DNA of 64,000 nucleotides. Source: Megamerina dolium (lineage: Eukaryota; Arthropoda; Insecta; Diptera; Megamerinidae). Shown in pieces: positions 1 through 12,852 of the stretch. Below the pieces are notes generated by a model that saw only the letters and a program-made list of their open reading frames with translations, was not told where the DNA came from and ran no database searches. The number at the start of each line of letters is the position of its first letter. The first letter of the stretch is position 1. The position numbers and the translations under genes were made by a program. The stretch is taken from contig OY978528.1 of NCBI GenBank assembly GCA_963854835.1, positions 55,094,508 through 55,158,507 of the forward strand. The letters are read 5' to 3'.

Positions 1-3000
1 TTGCGAAAATTTAAAATTTTCTTATTTTACTTATCGCGTTACTATTTCTGGGTCAATATGATATATGGAATAAATGCTACAGAAATTATCTTTGGAATGT
101 GAAGTGAACAAATGAATTAATGCTATATTTAGTTGTATACAAATGTGTTCCGTGAACAAGCACTTTCGTTAGACACAGTGGAGGAGTCAGGGGAAGGCGA
201 GAAAGGGGATTACTGGGATAGATCCCCCTTTGGTTGATGAACTTTAAAAAAAAAAAAACAAATATAAACATATAGGTATTTAAAAATAATTCGTTAAAAA
301 TTTTTTCTTATATAACTTTTTTATCTTAACCCCCCTTGTCAACATCCTGGCTACGCCACTGGTTTAACATTTATTTATTTCAATTTCTTGCAATATACAT
401 TTTGTTAGAATATCAATTTCCGCTTATCTTCCTCATGGAAATTGCATCATTATAATTCTTCCATTATAAACATTATCATTGCATACACATATCTAATTCA
501 ATTAAAAAATTTATATTATCCATCTTAGTGACTCTTCCAACAGGATCTTGAGTATATAAACTTCCATTTAGAATTTATTTTCGAGAATAATCTTAATTAG
601 ATTCTTATTATTTAAGGGTTATGTTGCACTGCGACCCTAAGTCTCTTGTGCTTGGACCTGGAGAATGTCTCAAAGTCCAGCAACCTACCTAATTGGATTT
701 CAACAGATTTTTGGGTATTAAAATTCCCCGAGATTTTTTTTATTTCGTGTATTAGTGTTGGTCACATTCCCAATTGACGATTTTTTCAATAAAATTTGCT
801 CCCACAGCATCCAGAGTGGTAAAATATCATATATATATCCCACCCCTATTCATTTTTGTTACCGAACATTTTTTCTGAACAAAGTTGCTTACAACTGAAA
901 ATCAACAAATCAACCTAAATTTGCTCAGCAACCTAGACAAATGAAATGTATGATGAATAGGTGTCCGACTTACAAGCATATTTTATGTTTGTTATCAAAT
1001 CCAACTCAACAAATTTTAAAATTTATTGCAAATAGCCACAAGAGTGAATTAAACTTCTGACCAGCATCGCTCATCTATACAATTCTCTTCATCAATAATC
1101 CGATATAAATTTTGCACATCTTTTATGTAATATTAATATTTCTTCTCCTCATTTCTACCTTCATATTTGACTATGATTATGAAAAATTAATCTTCTTCAC
1201 TTTAATGATTATGCGCATAGAAGATAGTATGGAAGAATATAAACACAATATGATAGTACATCCTGTGTATGACTCTATAAGCTTTGTCGGCTTGTTGGTA
1301 ACTTATTTTTTCACATCATATATACATAAGTAGTATTGCTGTCAGCTCCCCAAATGTCACTCTAAAAATGTGTTTACAAATAGGCATGCAAATTTAATCA
1401 AATTTTTATAATAAAAAAAAAATATTCTGATTGATATTTTTCTAACGCCGTTGAGCCAACAAAACAGTACATTTTTCAATGTTTTTCAATGCTTTCCATT
1501 GCAATGCTACAGCAGTGTGAACAGATGCATAAAGTTCAATGTGCTCTGCTTTCATTTCATTCCATTCATTGTATTACTGTTTGTTAGCAACTCATTCAGT
1601 GATGTCACGGTGTGTGAGTGTGTCTATGCATGTAAGTTGCAGCGTATTAAATGCGGATAATTATGTTCGATTTTTCTTTTTCAATACTTTTTTTTCCATA
1701 CTTTTTCTATTGCATTTGATGCTTCCTCTGTGTTCTTTACTACTACTTGTAGGTACTTTTGTATAGAAACTCATACATACATATATCCATATATTCATTT
1801 ACCGTTGTACTGTGTTATTGGTCAATTATTTGTTGCCGTTGCTTATTACTTGCTGTTGTTATTATTATTATTATTATTACCAGTTGTGGTGCAATGAGTT
1901 GCAAGCAATTACATATGCTGTTGTTTAACGTGAAAAGAAAGAATAAAAAGCGAAACAACAAGAAAGTACTACACATTTATTCAAGCTCTCTAACAAAATG
2001 CATGTATATGGGCAACAATTGAGGTAATGAGTAAACAGAGTGAAGTGAATGATTGTGTGTGCAAGTAACAAAAAAGAAACAAAAACGTGAAAAACAAAAT
2101 AAATTTACTGCTGAATCATCTATTTTTTAACACTGCTTATTATTTGTTGCAGATGCAATTGCCTCAATGTTTATTATCCATTAAAATAAAATAGCCATTC
2201 AATCGTTGACGTTTGATTCTTTCCGAAACACAATTTTAATACAGAAAGTGTTTGATGGGTACAACTCAAATGTAATTGTGTGAGTAAAGTAGGCACATTA
2301 ATGCGGTAAATTAAAAGCAATTTATTGTAATGCTGATAATCATGTTATGACGATGATGATGGTTTGACTCAAATAAATAATGTTTTATTAATGTAACTAT
2401 TTTCTTCTATCCCAAGAAAATAAAAAAAATAAATAAAAGAAATTGCTACAAATAAAAAATTATGACAAAGATTTATTTTTCATAAGTGTAGTATGTATTA
2501 AAACAAAAAAAAATTACAATTTTTATGTATGAAATTAAATTAAAATTGCATTAATATTTTTAAGTACTTTGCCTACTTTCACTTCTTCAATAGTACCTAT
2601 CAATATTTAATTATAATATTAAAATGACTAATGCTTTTGTATAAATTAACTAAAGTGGTGGCTTAAAATATAAAAAAAAAAGAAAACCAATATTTCGACA
2701 TACAGGTCCTCTACAATAATTTCCATGATTTTCATTCTCCTATCATCGAATGCATTAGAACGTGATCAACGAAACCAAAATTGTGTTTAATTGGTTGCGA
2801 ATTATTCGTTCGCGAACATTTTTACAGACCAAATCTTTTTCCGTCACTTCGCCCTTTTGGCAGGTATTTTTTTGCCACTAGTACTCGAATATATAGCAAA
2901 AGAACAACCAAGCTCATAACATTAGCGCGTGTAATTATATATGCCAAAAAACTTTGAACGCTCACTAAGTTCAGTGCTACCAATTACTTTCATTTTTTCT

Positions 3001-5460
3001 ACTGTACTGAATTTCTTCTATATGAAAATATGTTTAGAACACTTAATACCTACGTCGTTTTATTGGCACAAAAATGGCGAGTTGTCGAATAAAAGATGGA
3101 TGCTATAGAAATATAAAGTATTTAGTTGTGTGGGTGCAATTATTTGTGAGCTATGACTTATTGTGAAAGTTTACTTGGAATTGTCCATAAATCCTTTTTT
3201 TTTTTGCAATTTGTCTAGTTTCATTCGCTCGAACAATTTGAGCCAAAATCACTAGAATGCCCCTCACTAATATCAGCATTACAAGTTCGTACTGTGGCGA
3301 TAGTAATTGATGTTGTTTTTGCTGTTGCTGTTGTCAACATTTTGGCCTCTATGATTTAATATGCAAATTAATTTCTTGACTAAGTTGACTAAATTCATGC
3401 AAATAACAAGTCTAAAATATTTCAAATTTTATTCAATATTTACCTGGTAAGATAATTTATATCTCATTATTATGTATAGACAAAAATCAATAAAAACTAG
3501 TGACAGTGAAAGCACTCTAAATGCATTCATTCCATTTAAAGTACCCTTATGTGAACCATAAGGTGTTGGTAACAATTGTTAACAATTTATGTATTGCATT
3601 GCATATATAGGCAAATATGAGAATGTTTGTGGATAACTAACTACATGCATAAACATGTAGGTATAGCTAGATGAGAAATAATTAAGAGCACGTCCAAATC
3701 GTATAAACGTCTTCAATATTAAGTACATGCATGCAATTGCAATTAGCCATATACCGACATGTATTTAGCTCAGTGACTAACTGGTTTGGATGTTGCAACA
3801 ATATAAAAGGTGCTTAAGTGAAAGTAATGTGAACGTAAGCAATTCTTAAGTGCTTTTCTTCTTATTTTCCATATGTATTGTACATTCATATGTGTATGTA
3901 TGTATGGATTTGGTGGTTACTAGGGTGATGTACTACAAGTAAGTACAAGTATAATTGCCCCCAACAGTATCTAGTTAATTTGAGTTGAAATTTCTTATGC
4001 ATTTTCGTTACTGAAATTTTCACATACCTACAAAAGTTCGCTATCCGTCCGTCCGTTCATTTAATCGGATAACCACAGTAAAAAAAATGTTGGAACAACA
4101 AAATACATAGAAAAGAAAAGAGAATTCCAAAACCTAAATATAAAAATAAACCAAAAAATGTTGAAGGGCTTCCTTCGAAATGACATACTACTATTATGTA
4201 TACTTTTACACATGTAAGTAAAAAAGTAAATGTAGCAATTGTTTGACTGTTGTTTAGTTCATGTGAGAGGGTTGATTTTTACAATGGACAATGGCTTAAC
4301 TTAACTATTACATTTCATTCTTACTTAGGAATTACTATTTTTTTTCTAATGCATATTCTATTTGACTCGTGTCTGGTACTGAAATAAATCAATAGTGTTG
4401 TGGTATGTACACAACTTTGTTTGGAAAAAGTAATTTGGTACATAAAGTACATTCAAAATAACTCAAATTGCATAAATATAAATGAACCTGTGAAAAAAAT
4501 TAGCAACAAAAGGTTAATATTTACGGTGTCAAACACAATTTAATTATTAGCACCGAGTGTTACTTATGAATATAGGGTGGTGTGCACAATGAATCTTCAG
4601 CATTCATTGAGCAGAAAAAGTAAAATTCACTAAGAAGCTATGTACTTACACATACATACATACACATGTGCATATATAATATATTCCTACTTGAAGAGAC
4701 ACTTCTTATATTGTAAGCACATTTATATACTGATATTCAATATGAATATGCCCCTACCACAAAATAAATCATTGTTAATAGCCATATATACATATATTGA
4801 ATGAATCACTGTAAGATTTCGCTACATTATCATTAGCCGAAAGCGCCTTTTATTCATCAATTATGTAGTATAACATTATAAACGAAAAAATTCCCAAATC
4901 GCATGAAACTTATAAGTTGTCATAAATGTTATACCTCCCTGCTGGAATTATATTTACAATATAAGAGTAGTATTGTAAATAGAAAATAAATATGATAATT
5001 TTTGCAATAGCATAAGAGGCTTTTTGATTTATTTGCCTATATATAGTAATGTATAGTGATGTTTGAATTGAAAAATGACAGTATGCAGTAACTTGAAAGT
5101 AATGAACATGAATATACAAATATGCTTCATTTGATATTGTATCTTATGTATTCTATTGCACAGCGCTTTTCATCAAGGGGGGCATATTTATTTCCTATGC
5201 AAATACCATATATGATTTTTATAAATTATCAGTACATTACCCTATTTTAGTATTAATACCATGTGTACTTTATTGCAATCAGAAACTCTAAATCTTTGGA
5301 CTGGAAGCATGTAATTTTTGTGTGGAATATTTCCCAATGTTAAGCGATTGGAGTTTTTTATTTTGTAGAGCAAAAAATAAATATTTAGCAGCTATTTGAA
5401 AACAAGAAATTGATCAAGCGGAGAATTCAAAATGTTAAGAATTTAAGGAACTAAGAACCT
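1..5460. other. Non-coding DNA, no gene recognised
   Basis: Apart from the small hAT-like element near the left end, I find no convincing exon, RNA gene or transposon here. The DNA is AT-rich with homopolymer runs, short (ATT)n and (TACA)n-type tracts, and open frames only of the length expected by chance. Around 610-760 there is a less AT-rich patch that looks like an old dispersed repeat, but I cannot name it. Confidence 0.6.
176..361. mobile_element. Old hAT-like MITE
   Basis: The right end reads CCTGGCTACGCCACTG and the left end is a decayed inverse of it beginning CAGTGGAGGAGTCAGG. CAGTGGCGTAGCC is a common terminal inverted repeat of hAT elements. The flanks gttagaca (168-175) and gtttaaca (362-369) agree at 6 of 8 bases, which fits a worn 8-bp target duplication. 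The element is 186 bp and non-coding. The call rests on inverted ends plus duplication size. Confidence 0.5.
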
Positions 5461-5462
5461 TT

Positions 5463-5625
5463 AGGATCTGCAGCTCAATGCTTAGTGCGTTGACCACGGC
5501 TGAAGCACATTTATATCAAATTCTTACGGTAACAAACCGTAACCGGCTAATATAAGTCTAATGCTGTCCAAAAAATTTATACGCACAACAGCACTGGAAG
5601 GGAAGCTCGGTCAAATGGCCTAATA
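5463..5625 (+). repeat. SINE family remnant, copy 1
   Basis: A degraded copy of the tRNA-headed SINE described at 14278-14639. Recognisable blocks in order are a poor head (GCTCAATGCTTAGTGCGTTG), the body block around 'accggctaatataagt', 'aatgctgtccaaaa', 'acgcacaacagcactgg' and 'gaagctcgg'. The middle is largely missing and the tail is lost. Confidence 0.6.
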
Positions 5626-7007
5626 TAATATAGTACATAGTATGTATACAAGTACCTATGGAAGGGTCGTGAGAATATGTCTCTGCAAAGTACTTAAAAT
5701 TAAGAAAGTCCTTTTTTCCGTGACAATATGATAAAATTTTAATGGAAAAATTTAGGTTCTTATTCCATACAAGACTAAACCGCTATCGACCAGATCTACA
5801 ACCTTCACTAGGTCACTTTTTTTCTATCATTGTGTTATTTTAAACCTAAAAGTATGCAACAATGCTGAGAAACATTGTACTTTTACATTAAAAGTATGCA
5901 AGAAAGACGAAGAAGTGTCCTCTATACTTTAAAGATGATTTCATTAAAAGCAATTTTTCTTGCAAAATTAAACAACTTTTGTACAAAATATGTATATTGC
6001 CATATTCTTCATGAACTAGATAGATTTACTCAATTTTCTACGATTTTTTCATTAACTGGCAGATCTTGCAGCAATTGTGTACTCGATAATTGTTCTTTAA
6101 TCGTCTTGTGGCCTACTGAAATAGACCAATGACTTAAAAGAGCTACAATAGAAAAAAAAGAAATTTGGATGAATTAAAATACCTTCAATAAGTAGAGCTA
6201 ACTTGACCATATAATAAAAAATGCGTCGTTCTTGTTGAAATCCCCCTTATGTGTGTATGTTTGTAGTCTGTATGAAGCACAGAGCATAAATATGATGGAT
6301 AGAGGTAAAATTGTGAATTTATAGTCAATTAGTTTATTTTCAAATAACCTATCGAAACTCTTCATCTTAGCCGACACATGAAAAATCACAATAAATACTG
6401 AAATGACAGTCGCATACAATCAGACTTATGTATGGATGTGCACACCCACATACAATGTATATAGTACACATACGAATATACAAAGGTGAAAGAGAGCGAA
6501 TATTGAATAATAAAACATTAATAATACCAACAGCCAGCAGCAGCAGCAGAGCCACCTCTTCACCTAATCTTGTAAATGTGACAATATTATGATGGTGGTG
6601 GTGGGACCATTTTATATTTATGATGCATTCATAACCAGCCGAACGGATGCTGCTGCTGCTGCTGGTGCTGCTATAGTGTATGTGACATTTTGAAGGCGTT
6701 GTCATCATTGTATTTGTCATTTGTAGTTATTTCTTTTCACTTACTTCTTTTCATTCCTTGCAGCATCTCTCTTAGACCTTATTATTTTCTTCTTCTTCTT
6801 TACAAAATTTGAAGTGGGTGCATTATGTTGTTGCAAGTACGAGTATAGTAGATACGTATATCTCCACAGACATGTCTACATGAATGTAATGTATTTTATG
6901 ATGTCTTATATGAATTGTCTCTTTTCGTGCATGCATCTGTACACATGTACTATATAAAATATAATGCATACAATGGCCAGTGAACATCTTGACTGGCTCA
7001 ATTGTTG

Positions 7008-7047
7008 TCCATTATTATTATCATCATCATCATCATCATCATCATCA
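7008..7047. repeat. (ATC)n microsatellite
   Basis: An uninterrupted run of about ten ATC/TCA units next to an ATT tract. Its minus-strand reading gives a poly-aspartate frame, which I regard as an artefact of the repeat. Confidence 0.85.
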
Positions 7048-9359
7048 GCAGAATTACGACTTGCAATCAAAAGCAACATCAGCAATAGCACAATTTGCTT
7101 TCTTTCAGATTTCTATTGTTTGAACTGGTTTTTTTTCAGTTGACGGATGTGAGGGGAACACTATTCTGTATATCTATTTCACATGGTCCAATAAAAGTTC
7201 AAGCTAATAAGGGCTCGGCCGAACAATCGACCGTCCGATCAACCGACCTACTCATTAAATTTCTTTAAATTCATTGTCAGCATTAATGGACATAGTACAG
7301 TCATTTTTTACGACAGCTTTAAATCTTATATAAGTATTCACAGTGTTCGTGATTACTACTGAGTAACAATTGTGATATTCACACGACCGTCTGTGTATAT
7401 GTGTACTACACTGAACTAAATTGCCAACTCATCATTTTGTGGGAATGCGATAAGGTCTTCAACCCCAATGGAAGGTACGTTAAAAAGAAAAAGGATATTT
7501 TCCTTTTATTTCTGTTTAGCCTATCGTGTCTCTATGTCAGCCAGTGCTTGGTAATTTATTTTTATCTTTTTGCATGTAGTACATACAAGTAGACCACTCC
7601 ACCCCACTTTGGTGGTTCATGTAGTTTAAGCAGAGCAAAAAATTTTAAGGCATGAAAAGTGGAATAAAAAAATTCAGTAACAAACATCATGGAAATTCTA
7701 TGTGCAAATGTTACTGCCAAGTTGATTATTTTGTGAGCGCTTCCCATAGAAATTCTACAGGCAGCAACTCCTCTAGAATGTCTATCTTCCAAAATGAAAA
7801 TATTTTAAGATTTTTAAAAAAGACAGGCCTCATAAATATATTCCCCAAGGAAGGTCTAATATCAGTGCCTCCAGAGAAATCATGCTTTGTATAGTATTTT
7901 TCCAATTCCTATAATGCGTTCTCATACAAATGTACATAGACACTTTAGAAGGATAATCATGCTATGCTTCGATCATACACATGCGTATACGTATGTGCAT
8001 ATAAATATGTATATAGAACATATATGTACATTCATATAGAATGGATATAGAATATGTGCTTTTATTTTATTGCAAGAATTTGGCACACTTTGCAACTTTT
8101 GTCAAGTGTTTTTTTTTTTTGCTTCTTTTTTTAAGCAAAATATCTAGAATTTATGATATGACAATGGAAATGACAATATTCAAATAAATTTTAATACGAA
8201 AAAGCAAAAGCAAAAATTCTACATACTTTATGTTGAAGTTGTGGTATGCAGAATAGAAAATGTGAAAAGTTTCAAGCATTATATTCAATGAGTTCTATAT
8301 AAACTACGAGTATGTTATAACATATTATTGATAAAGTTTCTAAATATAATAATGAAATTCTGCAATTCGAATTTTGTAGTGTTATGCAAATATCGAATAA
8401 CACATTTTGAAAATTCATTACAAAGAATAGTCTTAAATTACCATACACTGTCTTACTTAAATTCATATGTTCAATGTATTGTCAACACTTAGTTGATGAT
8501 TCATGATTCAATATGCCTACAAATAAATACTCCTAATTTATTGGTGGTGGTACTTTTACGTGTGCTTACCAAGAATTTGAATTATATTTTACATTTAATT
8601 TAATTCACTTCCGCTATTTTAACAAAAGCAGCACACTAAAGAAGGATGAAGAAAAATGGAAGCATGGTGGAAGACCTACATACATATAAATATGAAATAA
8701 AACAATTTAAAAGAAACCATAAACTCTGTTACTCATTTCCATTCAACAAATTCACAAATTCACCTTATGCTCTCTGTTTGATCCTCTGCTGATCCTCGTC
8801 ATCGACTGCATAAAGAAACCTCAAAAATGGAAGCAGCAAACTAAAATTTTGATAATTATCATATAAATAACATTAACAATATACGCGTACATGTATGTAT
8901 GCTGTATAATAAGTAACCACCCTCTTTCTCCTTCAGCGTTTTAAACGTGTGTTGCACATAAGTACATACATATGAGCACTGTGCACTGTTCACTACAAGG
9001 AAATCCCACATAAAACACATGTTTCGCGTGGGTTGTTGTCAACTCCTTTTTATATCATATCATTGTATTCTTTTGCGGCCAACTGTTTGGTTTTTTATTC
9101 TTACATTTTATACTTCCTCTTAACAACAATAACAAATACTGTGTAAAGTAAACCCCGAGCCATAATTATTCTTCCAATCATTTGTATCTATATTAAGCCT
9201 GTACATATTCATCCGATTTCGCTCATTTTAAAGATCATATATTTATTCTAAAATGTCATTTTAAGTGTTACATTACAGCTTGAAAATTTGATATTTTCGT
9301 GTGCAAAGTGTGAAAACATACAATCCGTTGCATAATTTTGCATGGGAGGAATCCATGGT

Positions 9360-9552
9360 TTTTATCCAATTCAACAACATACTTTTGTATGGAAGGTAGG
9401 CGTGATTTTAATCGGATTGCGTTTATGTTCTGATATATAAATTTTGTGGTAAGACTGACTTTATGTACACACCACGAAAAGTGTTAAAATCCACGATCAA
9501 CAACATACTTTGTATGGGAGGTAGGTGTGGTTTTCATCCGATTTCGTCCACT
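9360..9552. repeat. Two diverged direct repeat units
   Basis: The block 'caacaacatac...gtatgg(a/g)aggtagg(c/t)gtg' occurs at about 9373 and again at about 9499. Each is followed by a version of 'at(c)cgatttcg/atcggattgcg'. A related line occurs near 9210. The pieces look like remains of a dispersed repeat family; related phrasing appears near 26850-27130 and 38120-38230. Confidence 0.45.
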
Positions 9553-10972
9553 CACTAGCACATCCGTTTACTGATAAAAATACTCTTATGTGCCTATTAC
9601 AAGCTTGATCACTCCTTTATTATGGAAATTACCTTACGAATAGACTGTCTGATACTGCTAAATCGACTTAGATCGTGATTCCGACCTGTCCTTAAGGGTG
9701 TCACAAAAGGAGACAAAGACTTTCAGATAACAGTGTAACAAAATTTTATATATTTTTACATCACCCAAAACACCAAATTGTATAAATTCACATTGCTACG
9801 AAGGATAAGTTGAATAAAGCATTTTATCTGCCACGTGCTTCCATTAAAATTATTCAGCGCATATTCTGAAAATTCCAACTTCTTTTCGGATGGTTCTAAT
9901 CTACTTACATACATACATACATATGTACTTATCCATTTATCGTCCGACTGCACATTCGCGGATGGAACTTATGTATTTCATTTCACAACCACATGTTCAA
10001 ATAATTAAAGTTTGAAATTTTTTGGGCTTCAATTCACACATTGAGTATATCCCCGTAATGGGTGACATGAATCCATCATATTGTTGATGTTACGATAAAC
10101 TATTTGTCAGCGAAATTATAATACTCTGCTTTTAGCAGACTCTACTCTTAACATTTCTTCTTTACTATTTACGAATTCCCCCTTTCTATGTACTATATAG
10201 TAGTACATTGTTCATTATCGTATGTCACGTGTGTCATATGATATTTGTAGGAGTGAGATTTATGATAGTTCAAGTACTTATTTGAAGTAGTAATTGCTGT
10301 TGTTGTTCCTTGACAAATACATTATATTGAGTGCGTGGCAAATAGAAAAAATATTTAAAATTAGTTTCCAATAGAAATATAAATAAGTAAATAGTGGAAA
10401 TCTAATGGTTGGTCGGATCCATTCAACTATGTAGTCTATAGTTGAACATTAACAGCTGTGTAAATGTGTAATGTATTTTTAATAGGTGGCAATACTCCAT
10501 GCAGATTGTATACTGTTGGTGGTAATGAAATATATAGAGTTTAATATTGAATTCAAATTTAATTTAATTTAATTTTATTATGCTGTACATGCTATACTAT
10601 TTTATTATATACAAATGAGAGCCCCTATATTTCATTGAATATTTTTGTCGTAACTATAAACGTAATGTGGGCACTTTGTTGTATCTTTATTGATAAATTT
10701 TTTAAAATTGAATAGAGATTTAATTGAAGTATAAATGTGAAATTGTGATTTATCCAATAATCTGTGATTTTTGAAAAATAGTGGCATATAGGCATATTAG
10801 GTTAGGTGGCTCTCCATACAAGGGAAATACATTTCAAATGTTCACCCCGTCTGATCGCACGGATCGGTAACCGATAACAGTAGCAGTCCGGACTTGTCTG
10901 TAAAAACGGCTTGGGGGCAGAGAACAATTTAGTATCCGCGTCAGCAAAAAAAAAAAGTTATGTTGTGCATAA

Positions 10973-11174
10973 TGCTGCAACTAGCCACCGACGTAGCGTA
11001 CGTACGTACCGCCCATACGTAAGAACATACAAAATTGCATTGATTCTCTCCGCTACGAGCAACGTCTACGTCACCGTCATACGGTGGTGAGTTTTCGTTA
11101 ACACGACGTTCCCATAAGATAGGTCGTGTCAGCTGACACGTTCTACGTTTTTACGTCGGTGGCTAGTTGCAGCA
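10973..11174. mobile_element. PIF/Harbinger-like MITE, TAA target duplication
   Basis: A 202-bp element with perfect 23-bp terminal inverted repeats. The left end starts TGCTGCAACTAGCCACCGAC and the right end is its exact inverse. It is flanked on both sides by TAA (10970-10972 and 11175-11177), the 3-bp duplication typical of PIF/Harbinger elements. The interior is unusually rich in ACGT-type words (cgtacgtacgtac) and contains the palindrome GTCAGCTGAC. No coding capacity. The perfect repeats imply a fairly recent insertion. Confidence 0.8.
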
Positions 11175-11274
11175 TAATTCGTCTTACAAGTAACGGTACA
11201 TAGTACCGTGATACTCTTGACGGTATATTAAAGCTTAACTATAAATGTTACTCTCCAAAGATTATAGATTCAAA

Positions 11275-11460
11275 AGCTTAAGTCGGCCCCAGTATGGAGG
11301 AAGATTCCGCGTTGGGTCCCAACGCAGGCTCCTCAAAGCAAACAGTAGGAATTGTTTTTGAACTGATTCCAGTTTATCTTTATACAATTGATACTGTGGG
11401 ATCCAATTGCAGATGCATATTCCAGTATAGGTCGAACCAATAATGCAATGATGATTGCGC
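11275..11460 (-). pseudogene. LINE reverse transcriptase C-terminal fragment
   Basis: Read on the minus strand in two frames, this fragment gives the block 'LVRPILEYAS.I' followed by a stretch like 'SVQKQFLLFALRSLRWDP' and 'NLPPY'. That block is characteristic of the region downstream of the catalytic motif in insect LINE reverse transcriptases. It is frameshifted and has no start, so it is a dead fragment. It ends only a few bases from the inverted repeat at 11465. Confidence 0.65.
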
Positions 11461-11604
11461 CCTATGACGTCATAAACGAAACAGTACGAATAGTAGGGAA
11501 ATAAGAAGTGTTAAAATCCCATACAAAAAGTAAATAAAACTGGAACATTTACATAAAATTGTAAAATAAGCAATATTTATAACTATATTATGAAAATATA
11601 TTAT

Positions 11605-11973
11605 GGGTGCCGTAGCTCAGTGGATAGTTTGTTGGCCTTCTGATCTGTAGGTTGTGGTTCAATTCCCGGCTGATGCATAACAAATTTAATATCGAAAAGA
11701 TTTTTCTTTCGAACGGTACACACCTGTCAGCAAGCAATTAGCAATTCTTCCGACATAACAACTTGGCATGAAAAAGCTTCTAAAAGAACTCTGTGACAAA
11801 GCTCAGTAAAAGTGATATCAGAAGGGTTCTGCCGTTCGGAACCGGCTAAAATAAGTAGGTCCCTTCTAATACTGTCCGAAAATTTAACACGCACAACAGT
11901 AATGGAAGAGAAGCTCGGCCAATAAGCCCTTCGGGGCTTTAAGTGCCACATATTTATATTTTTTTTTATTATG
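11605..11973 (+). repeat. tRNA-headed SINE, full-length copy (2)
   Basis: The copy starts GGGTGCCGTAGCTCAGTGG, containing a polymerase III A-box-like TAGCTCAGTGG. About 35 bases on is a B-box-like GGTTCAATTCC. The body follows (gaacggtacacacctgtcagc ... ccgttcggaaccggc ... gagaagctcggcc ... aagtgccacata), then a T-rich tail. Flanks are nearly matching: 'attatgaaaatatatta' before and 'attatgaaaaatatta' after, a target duplication with one indel. The copy sits inside the P-like relic and so is younger than it. Confidence 0.85.
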
Positions 11974-12159
11974 AAAAATATTAGAAGAAACAAGTAAATA
12001 AATAAACCGCTTAAGAAAGAATTAAATAATTATATCAATAATTAAAAAAATAATTAATTAAGAATTAAAAAAGAATTAATAATTCACTAAATTAATTTTA
12101 CTGAATTTTATTTTTTTCTTGTGAGCGACATCTTCAATTTCTTTCTTTAGTTTTCAAAT

Positions 12160-12769
12160 CTTGAAGAACATCCTCGCCTGGAAGACGAATTTCTTTACCT
12201 TAATATTGCAATTAATACTGGAAGATTGTTCAATATGTTTTTGTACAAAATTATTTGTTATGAGCAACCCATTTCCATTAATTGCGTTAAAAATATTTTC
12301 AAGCGAGTTCAATTGAACCACGAGTTCTTTGGTTGGTTTTGTTAAATCAAATCACCTTCACTCAGTTGATTGACCCAGGTATAACTTAAATCAGCGCCAT
12401 CCTGAATCACAATATCTCCCACTTCGTGTCGTAATTTGTTACATATTGTATATAACCGGCAATATATTTGCGGCTGTCATATGCCAATCCTTCCAGCTCC
12501 GCCATTTCCATGGGTGTGTCATCAACGTCAGGAGCAAGACGTATTATGTGAACATTAGGCCTGCGAAAAATATAGAAGATTATATAAATATCGTATATGC
12601 ATTTTTGCTTAAGGTTTATAAAATCATCATTTCTGAAATGGTCTCTGCAAATCACACTATTTTTGTGGTTGAAAGGACTTGATCGCCGGCAGAAACTAAT
12701 CCACTTTTTTGCCAAAATTCTTTAATAACGATTTGTCGGAACTATTGCTATTGCCACTGCGCACTTCAT
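12160..12769 (-). pseudogene. P-element-type transposase remnant (THAP plus C-terminal domain)
   Basis: The minus strand begins MKCAV, a typical THAP start. After a frameshift it gives 'KKWISFCRRS...NHKNSVICRDHF', which contains the THAP C-x2-H pair (CRDH) and the aromatic/basic core. The second zinc cysteine appears lost. About 20 residues later the frame (12407-12715) jumps to 'MEMAELEGLAYDSRKYIAGYI', resembling the C-terminal region of P and THAP9 transposases. Further C-terminal blocks (TWVNQLSEGD, then an NGNGL-like stretch) continue in shifted frames down to about 12160. The RNase H-like catalytic core is missing. This is a decayed, internally deleted copy. Confidence 0.6.
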
Positions 12770-12852
12770 TTATAAAAATCACATTTTTTAATAAAAATTG
12801 TTTTAAGTAACCGCGTACTATAGAAATGCAAGAATTATCGTTTATGACGTCA

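Larger units (their letters stand above)
5626..10972. other. Non-coding DNA with simple repeats
   Basis: No gene recognised. The stretch holds an (ATC)n microsatellite at about 7008-7047, CAG/CTG-rich tracts near 6535-6670, and a diverged dispersed repeat at about 9190-9560. Open frames here are low-complexity translations of trinucleotide repeats or chance. Confidence 0.6.
11465..12852 (-). mobile_element. P-element-like relic bounded by 15-bp inverted repeats
   Basis: The 15-bp word TGACGTCATAAACGA lies at 11465-11479 and its exact inverse at 12838-12852. Between them, on the minus strand, lies a broken P-type transposase, and a SINE has inserted into the left half. No clear 8-bp target duplication is visible outside the repeats, so the true ends may lie a little further out. 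The inverted repeat begins with the palindrome TGACGTCA. Domain content makes the class reasonable; the exact boundaries are inference. Confidence 0.5.

Noticed and set aside
6906..7091. Poly-aspartate minus-strand frame
   Set aside because: Translation of an (ATC)n microsatellite.
11605..11680. Possible tRNA gene (A and B boxes present)
   Set aside because: The anticodon and acceptor stems do not pair, and the segment is the head of a SINE with body, tail and target duplications.
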